From Adhaeretor mobilis (GTDB lineage: Bacteria > Planctomycetota > Planctomycetia > Pirellulales > Lacipirellulaceae), in the NCBI RefSeq assembly GCF_007741515.1, contig NZ_CP036263.1, forward strand, positions 3,769,178 to 3,833,177: a DNA stretch of 64,000 nucleotides, given 5' to 3'. Numbering within the stretch: the first letter of the stretch is position 1; each line of letters begins with the position of its first letter. Both the position numbers and the translations under genes were made by a program. Under the pieces are notes generated by a model. It saw only the letters and a program-made list of their open reading frames with translations. It searched no databases and was not told where the DNA came from. Shown piece after piece: positions 35,638-45,181 of the stretch.

Positions 35638-38600
35638 ATGAATAAGAAAGACGTTTCGTACTCCGCCCCTCGCCCTCTCACAAGTGGCGTCCTACTTCTG
35701 ATGGTCGGTCTGCTGTCGATCTCGTCCGAGGTCATGGCGGCCGATGCCTTTTGGCGGCACATAACCAACGGTTTCTGGCAAAACGCGTCGGGCTGGGTCA
35801 GGGAAGGGCGGACTGGCGTGGTGCCTGTCGCGGGGGACATCGCGTACGTGAGGCCAGCGAACGGTGCAGACTCAAGCTTATATTTCGACGACACCACCGG
35901 CACACATTCTGTCGAGGAACTTTATATTGAAAACTACGCCGATAACCTTACGACGATTACGCTTTATCAGTCGGGTGGCACCCTCACCGTTGGTAACGAA
36001 ACCATTGGTGAAAACTTCGCCGGCGCCTTCCTTCAGACCGGCGGCATACACAATGTAAGAAGTAATCTTTACCTAGGTTATCAGGGGAGCGGTCATGGCA
36101 ACTACGAACTAAGTGACGGCACCCTCACGAGTTCAGGGACATATGCTGGCTACGGAGGCAAGGGAGTCTTCACCCACACCGGCGGCACACACGACGTTTC
36201 ACACCTCACCGTCGGCTGGGGGTTTCTTGGCGACGGCAGATACGAGCTCAGTGGCGCCGGCGTCGTCACGGCCGGTTATGTGGATATCGGAAACTCAAGT
36301 AGGGGCAAGTTCTTCCAGAGCGGCGGCGTCATCGACGTAAGGTGGGTGTTTAGTGTTGGCGCTCGAACTGTTGGTAGCGGCAGCTACAATCTCAGCAGCG
36401 GCGCCCTCACCTCCGACGTGGAACTCGTTGGCGAGCTAGGAACCGGCGTCTTCCATCAGAGCGGTGGCACCAACGATGTCGCGAACGATCTGCATCTTGG
36501 TGAAGAAGACGGCAGTCGCGGCACTTACAATCTTAGTGGCGGCACGCTTACGGCTAAGAATGAACGTATCGGCTACGAAGGCACGGGCACCTTCAACCAA
36601 AGCGGCGGCACCAACGAAATCACGAACACTCTCGCGATTAGTGCTACCGCTGATGGTAGCGGTAGCTACGAGCTCAGTGAGGGCGTCTTAACGGCCAACG
36701 AGGAGCGCATCGGCAGTGCAGGCATAGGTACCTTCACTCACAGCGGGGGCACCAATAATGCAACCAATCTTACTCTTGGCCGTCTGGCCGGCAGTGACGG
36801 CAGCTACGACCTCAGTGGCAGCGGCGCCATCACGGCCGATCTTGTCACCGTCGGTGACGCTGGCACGGGTATCTTCACCCAGACCGATGGCACCAACGAC
36901 GCAGCCGCTCTTGTTGTTGGTCGCCTAACCGGTAGTAACGGCCGCTACGACCTGAGTGGCGGCACTTTCACCACCAGCTATGAAATCATCGGCCTCGAAG
37001 GCACGGGCGTCTTCACCCAGAGCGGTGGCACCCATCTCAGTAACACCAATGTTTTCACCCTGGGCGCCGAGTCTAGCGGCAATGGCCGCTACAACCTGAG
37101 CGGCGGCGTTCTCACGGCCGGCAGGGAAGTCATTGGCAATCGCGGCACGGGCTCCTTCATCCAAACCGGCGGCACCAACGACATCACAGACGGGAACCTG
37201 GGGCTTGTACTTGGCAGCAATAACGGCGGTAACGGCACCTACAACTTGAGTGGCAGTGGCGCCCTCACAGCCAAAAGAGCACGGATTGGGTATAACAGCA
37301 CGGGCACCTTCACCCAGAGCGGCGGCGAGGCCACGGTCACGGACACCATCACCCTCGCCGACAAATCCGGGAGCAACGGCGCCTACCATCTCAATGGCGG
37401 CATCCTGAACGCGGGCGCCATCGCCATAGGGGACGGCAACGGCCAGTTCAACTTCAACGCCGGCACACTGAACATCAGCGCCGACCTCAACACGGGCCTC
37501 ATTCTGGGCCAGGACTTCACGCTTTCCGCCCCGCACACCCTGTCAGTTGCAGGCACGGCCACCCTGGACGGCGGCGACACCCTGACCCTGGACGGCGGTG
37601 TTTTCTCCGTCGGCACGCTGGTGGACAACGGCAGCTTCACGCTCAGTGACGGCCCCTTAACGACCCAGGAGGAGTTCATTGGCCGCGACGGCACGGGTAC
37701 CTTCACACAAACCGGCAGCACCAACGACATCACCAGTGTCCTCGGGCTTGGTGTCACCTCCGACGGGCATGGCAGCTATGAACTCATTGACGGCGACTTG
37801 ACAGTGAATGAGGCACGCATTGGCGACGCTGGTACGGGTGTCTTCACCCAAACCGGCGGCACGTACGAGACATCGAGTGTTTATTTTACTCTTGGCGTCC
37901 AGCCCAGTGGTAACGGCAGCTACAATCTGAGCGGCGGTGCGCTCAAGAGTCTTATTCAGTTCGTTGGCGACGCAGGCACGGGCGTCTTTACCCACAGCGG
38001 CGGCACCAACGGCAGCAGCGACCTTGAATTCTATCTTGTCCTTGGCGCCCAGCCAGGTGGCAACGGCAGTTACGATCTCAGTGACGGCGGCGTCATCACG
38101 GCAGGCACTGAGGTCATCGGCCGTGCGGGCACGGGCGTCTTCACGCAAACCGGCGGCGCCAACAACCTGGGTTACGACCTTGTTCTTGGTGAGTCGGCTG
38201 GCGGTAGCGGCAGTTACGATCTCAGTGACGGCGCCCTCACAGCCGAAGGTGAGTACATTGGCTATGTCGGCACCGGCATCTTCATCCAGAGCGGCGGCAC
38301 CAACGACATCACGTACATTCTCAAGATTGGTGTCACCCGTGACAGCAGCGGCGGCTACGAACTAAGTGGCGGCGTCCTCACAGCCGATATGGCATCCATT
38401 GGCGACGAAGGCGCCGGCGCCTTCAGCCAGAGTGGCGGCGCCAACGAGGTCGCGAACGATCTTCATCTTGGTGAAAAAGTCGACAGTAGCGGCAGCTACG
38501 ATCTCAGCGGCGGCGCACTCGTGGCTAAATATGAACGGGTTGGCTATGAAGGCACGGGCATCTTCACCCAAAGTGGCGGTACCAACAACATCACGAACAA

Positions 38601-39765
38601 TCTCGCGCTTGGTGCCATCTCTGGCGGAAGCGGCAGCTACGAACTCAGTGATGGCGTGTTAGCGGCCAACGAGGTGCGCGTCGGCCAGGAAGGCATGGGC
38701 GTCTTCACTCAGAGTGGCGGCACCAACGACATCAGCAACCGGCTTTATGTTGGCAGGACTCCCAGTGCGGAGGGCAGCTACGATCTCAGTGGCGGCATCC
38801 TCACCGTTGGCGAAGAACATATTGGCTACCAGGGAACGGGCGCCTTCACTCAAAGCGACGGCACCAACAACATCACGAACCGACTTGTTCTCGGCTCTGT
38901 GGGGAATGGTAACGGGAGCTACGATCTGACAGGTGGCACCTTCATGGCCAGCTCTGCGCTTATAGGCAACCAGGGCACCGGCATCTTCACCCAGAGCGGC
39001 GGCGTAGCGACCTTCACCAACACCATCTCCCTTGGTGACAAATCTGGGAGTAACGGCACCTACCAGCTCAACGGCGGCACCCTGACAGTGGACACTATCG
39101 CCGTGGGTGACGGCAACGGCCAGTTCGAGTTCGACGGCGGCTCGCTCAGCGTCGCCCAGTTTCACGGCACGCTCGACCAGGACGGTGGAACCCTCTCTCC
39201 CGGCAACTCGGCCGGCGTGACCGACATCACCGGCGACTACAACATCAACGCCGGTACGCTAGAGATTGAACTCTTTGCCGGAGGAGCCTCACCGACAGCG
39301 GGAGTCGACTTCGATCAAATCAGTGCCGACACCGCCACCTTGGGCGGCACACTGCAGCTGGTTGTCGACGAGGGTTACACGCCAACTCTGGGAGACACCT
39401 TTCGGATCCTCACGACTACCAACGGAGTGTCGGGCAACTTTGCCAATGTCAGTGGCGATGATTTGAGCACGGTACTCCGCCTTCAAGTGCAGTACAGCGC
39501 CAACGACGTGATCGTGGAAGTGATCAACGCGATTGTCGGTGACTTCGATGTCGACGGTGATGTGGACGGCGCTGATTTCTTAGAATGGCAACGCAACCCG
39601 AGCTTGGGGCCATTAAGTGACTGGCAAGCCAACTTCGGTACGACCTCGTCGACACTGGCGGCTTCCACCACAGTCCCAGAACCGACGAGCTTGCTGCTTA
39701 TGATGGGCGCTATTCTGTGCTGGTCGACCGTGGCAGCACGCCCTAATCGGCCACTGAGGTTTTGA
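35638..39765 (+). CDS. Giant secreted repeat protein with dockerin-like segment and PEP-CTERM signal
   Basis: Protein of 1375 residues from ATG 35638, placed just before a signal peptide (PLTSGVLLLMVGLLSISSEVMA); longer starts at 35569 and 35599 are possible. Residues ~100-1160 are about twenty tandem units of ~48-50 residues with the pattern GTGVFTQSGGTND ... LGxxxxGSGSYDLSGG ... IG, likely a beta-helix as in autotransporter-associated strand repeats. Then comes a beta-rich domain (GDYNINAGTLEIELF ... DTFRILTT). A single dockerin-like calcium loop follows (DFDVDGDVDGADFLEWQ, ~1302-1318). The end is a PEP-CTERM signal (VPEPTSLLLMMGA ... basic tail). It is probably an exosortase-anchored surface structure or adhesin. 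It is flanked by two copies of a 163-bp element. Confidence 0.85.
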   Translation: MNKKDVSYSAPRPLTSGVLLLMVGLLSISSEVMAADAFWRHITNGFWQNASGWVREGRTGVVPVAGDIAYVRPANGADSSLYFDDTTGTHSVEELYIENYADNLTTITLYQSGGTLTVGNETIGENFAGAFLQTGGIHNVRSNLYLGYQGSGHGNYELSDGTLTSSGTYAGYGGKGVFTHTGGTHDVSHLTVGWGFLGDGRYELSGAGVVTAGYVDIGNSSRGKFFQSGGVIDVRWVFSVGARTVGSGSYNLSSGALTSDVELVGELGTGVFHQSGGTNDVANDLHLGEEDGSRGTYNLSGGTLTAKNERIGYEGTGTFNQSGGTNEITNTLAISATADGSGSYELSEGVLTANEERIGSAGIGTFTHSGGTNNATNLTLGRLAGSDGSYDLSGSGAITADLVTVGDAGTGIFTQTDGTNDAAALVVGRLTGSNGRYDLSGGTFTTSYEIIGLEGTGVFTQSGGTHLSNTNVFTLGAESSGNGRYNLSGGVLTAGREVIGNRGTGSFIQTGGTNDITDGNLGLVLGSNNGGNGTYNLSGSGALTAKRARIGYNSTGTFTQSGGEATVTDTITLADKSGSNGAYHLNGGILNAGAIAIGDGNGQFNFNAGTLNISADLNTGLILGQDFTLSAPHTLSVAGTATLDGGDTLTLDGGVFSVGTLVDNGSFTLSDGPLTTQEEFIGRDGTGTFTQTGSTNDITSVLGLGVTSDGHGSYELIDGDLTVNEARIGDAGTGVFTQTGGTYETSSVYFTLGVQPSGNGSYNLSGGALKSLIQFVGDAGTGVFTHSGGTNGSSDLEFYLVLGAQPGGNGSYDLSDGGVITAGTEVIGRAGTGVFTQTGGANNLGYDLVLGESAGGSGSYDLSDGALTAEGEYIGYVGTGIFIQSGGTNDITYILKIGVTRDSSGGYELSGGVLTADMASIGDEGAGAFSQSGGANEVANDLHLGEKVDSSGSYDLSGGALVAKYERVGYEGTGIFTQSGGTNNITNNLALGAISGGSGSYELSDGVLAANEVRVGQEGMGVFTQSGGTNDISNRLYVGRTPSAEGSYDLSGGILTVGEEHIGYQGTGAFTQSDGTNNITNRLVLGSVGNGNGSYDLTGGTFMASSALIGNQGTGIFTQSGGVATFTNTISLGDKSGSNGTYQLNGGTLTVDTIAVGDGNGQFEFDGGSLSVAQFHGTLDQDGGTLSPGNSAGVTDITGDYNINAGTLEIELFAGGASPTAGVDFDQISADTATLGGTLQLVVDEGYTPTLGDTFRILTTTNGVSGNFANVSGDDLSTVLRLQVQYSANDVIVEVINAIVGDFDVDGDVDGADFLEWQRNPSLGPLSDWQANFGTTSSTLAASTTVPEPTSLLLMMGAILCWSTVAARPNRPLRF
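36000..39150 (+). repeat. Tandem coding repeats of ~150 bp in two ten-unit blocks
   Basis: About twenty units marked by F-x-Q/H-S/T-GG. Units 1-10 end with a variant (TFTQSGGEATVTDTITLADK ... GDGNGQFNF) and units 11-20 end with an almost identical variant (IFTQSGGVATFTNTISLGDK ... GDGNGQFEF). A ~60-residue linker separates the blocks. This shows a higher-order duplication of a ten-unit block. Confidence 0.8.
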
Positions 39766-39980
39766 AATCGAAGACCAAAATGCAAGTGTTCCCTGCTCAT
39801 CGACAAGGTTGCCTCGCAGACCTGCAAAATGCCTGGAACCTTTTCCTCCTCCCTGCAACCTCTGACTAGCATAGCCTCATGGGAAGACCCCACCGAACCG
39901 CGCGTGGTGTCCTGTTGATCACGTCCTGAACCGCGCCAACGCGAACCTTGCTGCCCGCGCAGAGGCGTGGCGTTTCAATC

Positions 39981-40143
39981 GATCAGTACCTCTGGCGTGA
40001 TTGTGGTTCGGTTTCCAGATTCTCTCCGCTTGAAGTGACATGCGGGAGTGAGTGCGAGCATCCCTGCAACTAAGCCTCCGATGGCCGAGCTACTTTTCTG
40101 CGCGGATTTGAATTAGAATCACAGTCGTCACTTCGTTCTTGCT
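39981..40143. repeat. 163-bp dispersed element, copy B
   Basis: Aligns end to end with copy A at 35028-35190, starting GATCAGTACCTCTGG and ending GTCACTTCGTTCTTGCT. It ends 28 bp before the preferred GTG start of the kinase gene, so it may carry that gene's promoter. Confidence 0.8.
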
Positions 40144-40171
40144 CGATGCATCTCCACCCAAGGGCTACTCG

Positions 40172-43100
40172 GTGAGCCACTCTGATGCGGACCATAACCT
40201 GCTTGTCGGTGTGCTGGCTTTGCAGCTGGATTTCATTTCGCGCGAGCAGTTGATCGCTGCCACCAAAGCTTGGTCTGGTCAACGTGAGGTGCCACTGGTC
40301 GATCTGCTCGAAAGCCAGGGCGCGTTACACGCGGGGGAGCGAGAACTTCTCGCTGGACTCGTGGAGAAGCATCTGGCGAGGCATGGCAATAACGCCGTGG
40401 AGAGCCTCGCGAGCATCGACGCGGGTGCGGTGGTCCTCGAAATGGCGGACGCTCTGGGGGATCGTTCGCTGGAAGAAACGATTCAACTACTCAGCGTCGG
40501 CGGTGCCCAAACACCGATAGCACCGACTCCTGACGAACCACTCGACCGCTTCGCCACAGCAGCCCCAATACCACAGAGCCCTTCCGATGCCCTCACCACT
40601 GCGGAGTCTCCTTCGCCTGCCGCGGGGTCGGCCAACGACGAGACGCTGCCCTTTATCCCTCAGGGCGGCTCTAGAGAGATAAGCTTCAAGGTCAATGACG
40701 GCAGCAACCAATCCACCGGCGCAGCCGACCGCTACACGATCATCAAGCCATTCCAACGCGGTGGTCTAGGGCAGGTGTCGATCGCCCGGGACGAGGAAAT
40801 CAATCGCGAGGTTGCGCTTAAAGAAATCCTTCCCAAACACGCCGACTCCACCGAAGCACGCTCGCGTTTCTTGCTCGAAGCGGAGATTACCGGCTCGCTC
40901 GAGCACCCTGGAGTGGTGCCGGTTTACGGCCTCGGTCAATACGCGGATGGTCGCCCGTTTTATGCGATGCGATTCATCAGGGGCGATAATCTCAAGCTGG
41001 CCATCGAATCGTTTCGCAATGACTTCCCATTGGACGCGCAAGGCGCTAAGCGACAGCAGGGAGGCGACTACGAGTTGCGATTTAGGCAGCTTCTGGGGCG
41101 TTTTGTCGACGTCTGCCATGCCATCGAATACGCCCATAATCGCTGCGTGCTGCATCGCGATCTCAAGCCGGGCAACATCATGCTTGGGAAGTATGGCGAA
41201 ACGCTGGTCGTCGACTGGGGCCTAGCAAAAACCATCGATGCCGATGAGAACCCGACCGATACTGTTGAACTGCCTCTCCAGCCGCTTTCGTCCGATGGTT
41301 CCACGGCAACGCAAATGGGTACAGTCGTCGGCACCCCTGCCTACATGAGCCCCGAACAGGCCGCGGGGCAGCTTGATCGGTTGGGGCCGGCAACCGATAT
41401 CTACAGCCTCGGTGCCACGCTGTTCCACTTGCTAACCGGGCAGCCGCCATTTTCCGACGCGCACCCGACCATGCTGCTGGAGTGCGTTCGTCAAGGTAAA
41501 TTTACTAAGCCGCGTTTCTTCGATGCTTCGATACCGCGTGCCTTGGAAGCAATCTGCCTGAAAGCGATGCAACGCGACATCCCCGACCGTTATCTCACGG
41601 CAGGTGACCTCAGCGACGATATCGAGCGCTGGTTGGCCGACGAACCGGTGCGCGCTTACGAAGACCCGCTCTCAGCAAGAATATTCCGCTGGATGCGCAA
41701 GCACCGTTCGCTGGTGGTCGGTTCGGCAGGTGTGCTCACAGTCACAGCCATTGGCCTTACGCTCGGCGTCTTACTGCTGGGCGCTGCCAACCGCCGGGTT
41801 GAGGCCCAACGAGCCCGCGCAGAGCAGAACTTCACACTCGCTCGAGAAGCTGTCAACGATTACTTCATCAGCGTGAGCGAAGACACCTTGCTCAACCAAA
41901 GTGGCATGCAACCGCTGCGTGATGAACTCCTCAAGCAAGCACTCGCCTATTACGAGGAGTTTCTCAGTAGTGGCCAAGTTGACGACTCCATGCGCGACGA
42001 AATCGCTCAGGCAAACTATTATGTAGGCCGCATCAAACACAAAATTGATTCGCCTTCCGCTGCGATTCCGTTCTACGACTTAGCGATTCAGTCCTATCAG
42101 GCCTTGCTGCCCGCTGGTGAAAGGATCCCAGCGTCAGGAGACTTATCCAAATCAGATGAGCAACGCTTTTATGAATTCGGTCGCACACTCAACGCGAAGG
42201 CCACTTCACTGCTCAAGCTCTCCCAAATTGAGCAAGCCCGCAGCTACTTTATGCAGGCTCGTGTAATTCGTCAGCAACTACTTGCACGATTTCCGGAAAA
42301 CGTTGAGTACTTACGCACCCTCGCCAACAGCATTATGAACATGGGAACGATGAAGCTTGGCGAAGGCGATCAAGCGGCGGGTCTCACACTGCTGGACGAA
42401 GCACAAACGATGCGAGAGGAGCGTTTGAACACGGAGTCGTCCAATGCCAAGCTGCTCAGTGACGCAGGAAAGGGAAGCTACAACTTGGGCCGACTTCATG
42501 GTGAAATGGAAGAATATGAGTCAGCCTTTCAGCACTACCTGCAAGCCGTCAAATATTTTGAGATGCTGGGAGAGCTCGACCTGAATGATATGGACGCTCA
42601 GTTTAACTTGGCGATCTGTTATCGAACTCTAGGCGACCAGCAAGACTTGGCGGAAGCAGAGCAGGTTACTCAAGCAGATGCCTATTACGAGAAAGCGGTC
42701 TCGCTACTGAATAGGTTAGCGATCCGTAATCCGCAAGAACCGCGATACAAAGCCAATCTTGCTACGACGGAGATCAATAGGGCGTGGATGCTCGTCGATT
42801 CGGGAAATAGCGAGGCGGCTATCAAGCCACTCACCAAAGCCATCGAAACGCTCAAAGGCATGGTTGAGCAATTCCCCAATGTCCCGCTTTACGTTATCGA
42901 TCTTGCGCATGCGGAGCGCAACTATGGAGAGATACTTATCGAGCTTGGCCAAGGCGAAACCGGCCTGGAGCAGTTAGAGCGATCTCGCGATCGCTTTGCC
43001 GAACTGGCACGGCAACATCCGGCAAACCGCGAATACAAACAGCAAAGCGAAGAGGCGGAGGAGCTTCTTGAGGAAATACGGAATATGGAAAAATCGCCCG

Positions 43101-43204
43101 ATGAGTCCGGGAATAAGAGTGAGGACAAAGAGATAGCGGACGAAGAAATAGAGCGTGAAGAAGCAATGAAGGCAGATGACAAAATATCGGCTAGCGATCC
43201 TTAG
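40172..43204 (+). CDS. Membrane-anchored Ser/Thr protein kinase (PknB-like) with TPR sensor region
   Basis: Protein of 1010 residues from GTG 40172. This start is preferred because AAGGG lies 7 nt upstream and it falls after repeat copy B; TTG 40139 is the alternative. An N-terminal ~180-residue region of the type common in planctomycete kinases precedes the kinase domain. That domain has GGLGQVSIARD, VALKEIL (~214), HRDLKPGNIML (~327), DWGLAK (~347, in place of DFG) and MSPEQAAG (~391). Trp in DWG is frequent in this clade and compatible with Mg binding through Asp. One membrane helix follows (~513-540), then a TPR-rich extracytoplasmic domain and an acidic Lys/Glu tail. It should phosphorylate Ser/Thr in response to signals sensed outside. 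The stop overlaps the convergent VKOR gene by 14 bp. Confidence 0.9.
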   Translation: MSHSDADHNLLVGVLALQLDFISREQLIAATKAWSGQREVPLVDLLESQGALHAGERELLAGLVEKHLARHGNNAVESLASIDAGAVVLEMADALGDRSLEETIQLLSVGGAQTPIAPTPDEPLDRFATAAPIPQSPSDALTTAESPSPAAGSANDETLPFIPQGGSREISFKVNDGSNQSTGAADRYTIIKPFQRGGLGQVSIARDEEINREVALKEILPKHADSTEARSRFLLEAEITGSLEHPGVVPVYGLGQYADGRPFYAMRFIRGDNLKLAIESFRNDFPLDAQGAKRQQGGDYELRFRQLLGRFVDVCHAIEYAHNRCVLHRDLKPGNIMLGKYGETLVVDWGLAKTIDADENPTDTVELPLQPLSSDGSTATQMGTVVGTPAYMSPEQAAGQLDRLGPATDIYSLGATLFHLLTGQPPFSDAHPTMLLECVRQGKFTKPRFFDASIPRALEAICLKAMQRDIPDRYLTAGDLSDDIERWLADEPVRAYEDPLSARIFRWMRKHRSLVVGSAGVLTVTAIGLTLGVLLLGAANRRVEAQRARAEQNFTLAREAVNDYFISVSEDTLLNQSGMQPLRDELLKQALAYYEEFLSSGQVDDSMRDEIAQANYYVGRIKHKIDSPSAAIPFYDLAIQSYQALLPAGERIPASGDLSKSDEQRFYEFGRTLNAKATSLLKLSQIEQARSYFMQARVIRQQLLARFPENVEYLRTLANSIMNMGTMKLGEGDQAAGLTLLDEAQTMREERLNTESSNAKLLSDAGKGSYNLGRLHGEMEEYESAFQHYLQAVKYFEMLGELDLNDMDAQFNLAICYRTLGDQQDLAEAEQVTQADAYYEKAVSLLNRLAIRNPQEPRYKANLATTEINRAWMLVDSGNSEAAIKPLTKAIETLKGMVEQFPNVPLYVIDLAHAERNYGEILIELGQGETGLEQLERSRDRFAELARQHPANREYKQQSEEAEELLEEIRNMEKSPDESGNKSEDKEIADEEIEREEAMKADDKISASDP

Positions 43205-44687
43205 CCTTCACACCGAGATTTGCTTCTAGAAACTCAAACCACTCGCTCTCAGTGGTAGGAACGCCTTTCACGAGTCCCTGCTCGAGAATCACCACGGGCA
43301 ACCCAGTCTGCAGCGCAGCTAAGCCACCACACTGGATAGCGAATCGGCGCTTAATGTCCTGCCTCAACTCGTCGCTGTTGAGCAAGTCGTTCCCGGCCAG
43401 TGCTAAGGCTTTTCTGCGAGCATCGCGTATCGATGGGGGTTTATCCCCTTTCATCAACCACTCGTGAAACTCAGAGAATTTCTCCGGCGCGAGCTTCCAC
43501 ACACCAATCGCCAGATAGGCGTACTCGCACGAATTTGCCGTCGTGACGGTACTCTTCTTCGAGTAGCGATTGCACTTCTTACTGAGAGGAGTGTGGTAGA
43601 TCACATAGGCTAGATCCTTGCCGTAGCGTTCCTGCGAAGCGTGAACCAACGCATGCAAGTGACGACAATGCTTGCACGTGTAGTCGAGCATTTCGACGAC
43701 GACGTACTTCGCTTCCGGATCGCCCATAATCGGCATGTCACGAACGTCCAGCAACTCACGCAACCCTTTGAAACTCATCATTCGCTCGGTTGCAGCCGGC
43801 AGCGCGGTGGAGTTCTCTCCTTCTGCCGGACTTAAAATTGCCTCATCACCAGGCGGATCATCCGAAACAACCACGGCAGGTGCGTCCGGCTCAACGTCCT
43901 CCGCTTGCGTTGCGCCGGTCGGAGCACCTCCCGCTGGACTCTTGCTCTCAGTCCCTGCGCCTGGGTTGACACTAGGGTTGCTGGCTTCTGTATCGGCCAC
44001 GTCTTCGACATTCTTGTTGGGATATTCTCTCTCGGTATCCCCGTGCTCAGTCACTTCCTCCAGGGTAGCGAACTCTACGTCAGTCTCGAATCTCATTGTG
44101 GGTGACGCAAAGAACACCTGTCCCCCCATCAACACAGCGAGGCCCAACGATGCCATCACGCTGGACTTCACCAGTAATTTGACAACACTAGAGCTGTCCT
44201 CGTCGAAATCGTCGAACTCTTGCGAGGTATTCCAAAGAGCGAATTCTCGTTCTTCTTGCGTGCCAATCGCGAGCAGCAAAGACAGCACGCCAATCACAAT
44301 GCCGCACGAGTGGACTGTTAAACAATAGCTGCAAAAGCTCTTTACCATCACGATCTGTAAGCCGACAAACCACAGCCCCGCACCCGCAGCCAGAAGCCCT
44401 AACGCTAGCAACACCGTGGGTGCCCACGACGGCTGTCGCCTCGCCGCGAGCCAACAGATCGCGGCAATTCCCAGATAGACGACGAGCCCGAATAGGCTCA
44501 CCGGCAAGCCCAACCATTTCGACCACTGACTACTGAGTACGGTATCGCAATCAAAACCCACTTCACCCGTGCAGCCGGCAACGTCAGTGGAGTTGAAAGT
44601 CGCCCAAGTCAAATACCCAGCAACTCCCGCTGCCGCGAGGGACAGTAGGGAGATCAGTGTGGCTAGGATTTTTGAGCGGGTGGACAT
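43191..44687 (-). CDS. Vitamin K epoxide reductase (VKOR) fused to DsbA-like thioredoxin domain
   Basis: Protein of 498 residues that should make disulphide bonds in the periplasm and pass electrons to quinone. The N-terminal VKOR domain has five membrane helices, loop cysteines 39 and 47, and the active-site pair in SFCSYC (119/122). Residues ~200-300 are an acidic, Ser/Pro-rich linker. The C-terminal DsbA/thioredoxin-like domain has LDYTCKHCRHLH (Cys 338/341), a cis-Pro region TGLPVVILEQG and GVPTTESEW. This fusion joins the oxidase (DsbB role) and its partner (DsbA role) in one chain. It converges on the kinase gene with a 14-bp overlap. Confidence 0.9.
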   Translation of the reverse strand: MSTRSKILATLISLLSLAAAGVAGYLTWATFNSTDVAGCTGEVGFDCDTVLSSQWSKWLGLPVSLFGLVVYLGIAAICWLAARRQPSWAPTVLLALGLLAAGAGLWFVGLQIVMVKSFCSYCLTVHSCGIVIGVLSLLLAIGTQEEREFALWNTSQEFDDFDEDSSSVVKLLVKSSVMASLGLAVLMGGQVFFASPTMRFETDVEFATLEEVTEHGDTEREYPNKNVEDVADTEASNPSVNPGAGTESKSPAGGAPTGATQAEDVEPDAPAVVVSDDPPGDEAILSPAEGENSTALPAATERMMSFKGLRELLDVRDMPIMGDPEAKYVVVEMLDYTCKHCRHLHALVHASQERYGKDLAYVIYHTPLSKKCNRYSKKSTVTTANSCEYAYLAIGVWKLAPEKFSEFHEWLMKGDKPPSIRDARRKALALAGNDLLNSDELRQDIKRRFAIQCGGLAALQTGLPVVILEQGLVKGVPTTESEWFEFLEANLGVKAKDR

Positions 44688-44767
44688 GGTGAGTAGGTGT
44701 GTGAAATCAATCGGTAGAACCGGCCAATGCAGAATTTCCGAGCCACATTTTGCGAGAGCGATGGCAA

Positions 44768-45179
44768 TTAGAGCCGTTCGTCGAGTGCTCGCTGCAATTT
44801 CTCCGTAACATTCAGCTTCCTAGCCCAGAGATGCAAGTATGCTTCGTCAATATCGCCTCGCATGAAGAAAATGTCCTGAACATCACCCAGATTACGATGC
44901 CGACTCGCCATAAGCGTCAGGAGAATGATATCCTCGGCCTAGCTACCCAAGCGTCAAATCCATCGACTGGGAGACGCTGCCTTCTGTTCATCAAACTCGC
45001 TTGGAAAGGTGTTTCAGCAAGGCATAGATCGGCAACCAGAGTCCGCCCATCGACAAAGGTATTTGCACCAGCGGCATCCCAGCCACTCCGTTCGTCCAAC
45101 CACCGATCATGGCGTAAGGAAGTTCTCGGTCGGCCAACAGAGTCACTAGGTCGCTCAGCAACTGTTCCACGGGCGTCAT
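44768..45179 (-). pseudogene. Decayed nucleotidyltransferase (MNT/AbiEii-like) gene
   Basis: Three frames must be joined to read one protein. ATG 45179 gives LLSDLVTLLADRELPYAMIGGWTN, the usual nucleotidyltransferase start. The next frame gives VDGRTLVADLCLAETPFQAS and RRQRLPVDGFDAWVA. A third frame gives AEDIILLTLMASRHRNLGDV, then QDIFFMRGDIDEAYLHLWAR and a stop at 44768. The segment that should hold the catalytic GS...DxD motif after IGG is missing. At least two frameshifts and a deletion make this non-functional. Family identity rests on the order of these fragments and is not certain. Confidence 0.7.
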
Positions 45180-45181
45180 CG

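Noticed and set aside
36925..39165. Several minus-strand ORFs of 130-200 codons inside the giant repeat gene
   Set aside because: They mirror the repeat units and are a by-product of the regular codon pattern of the repeats; they have no start signals or family features.
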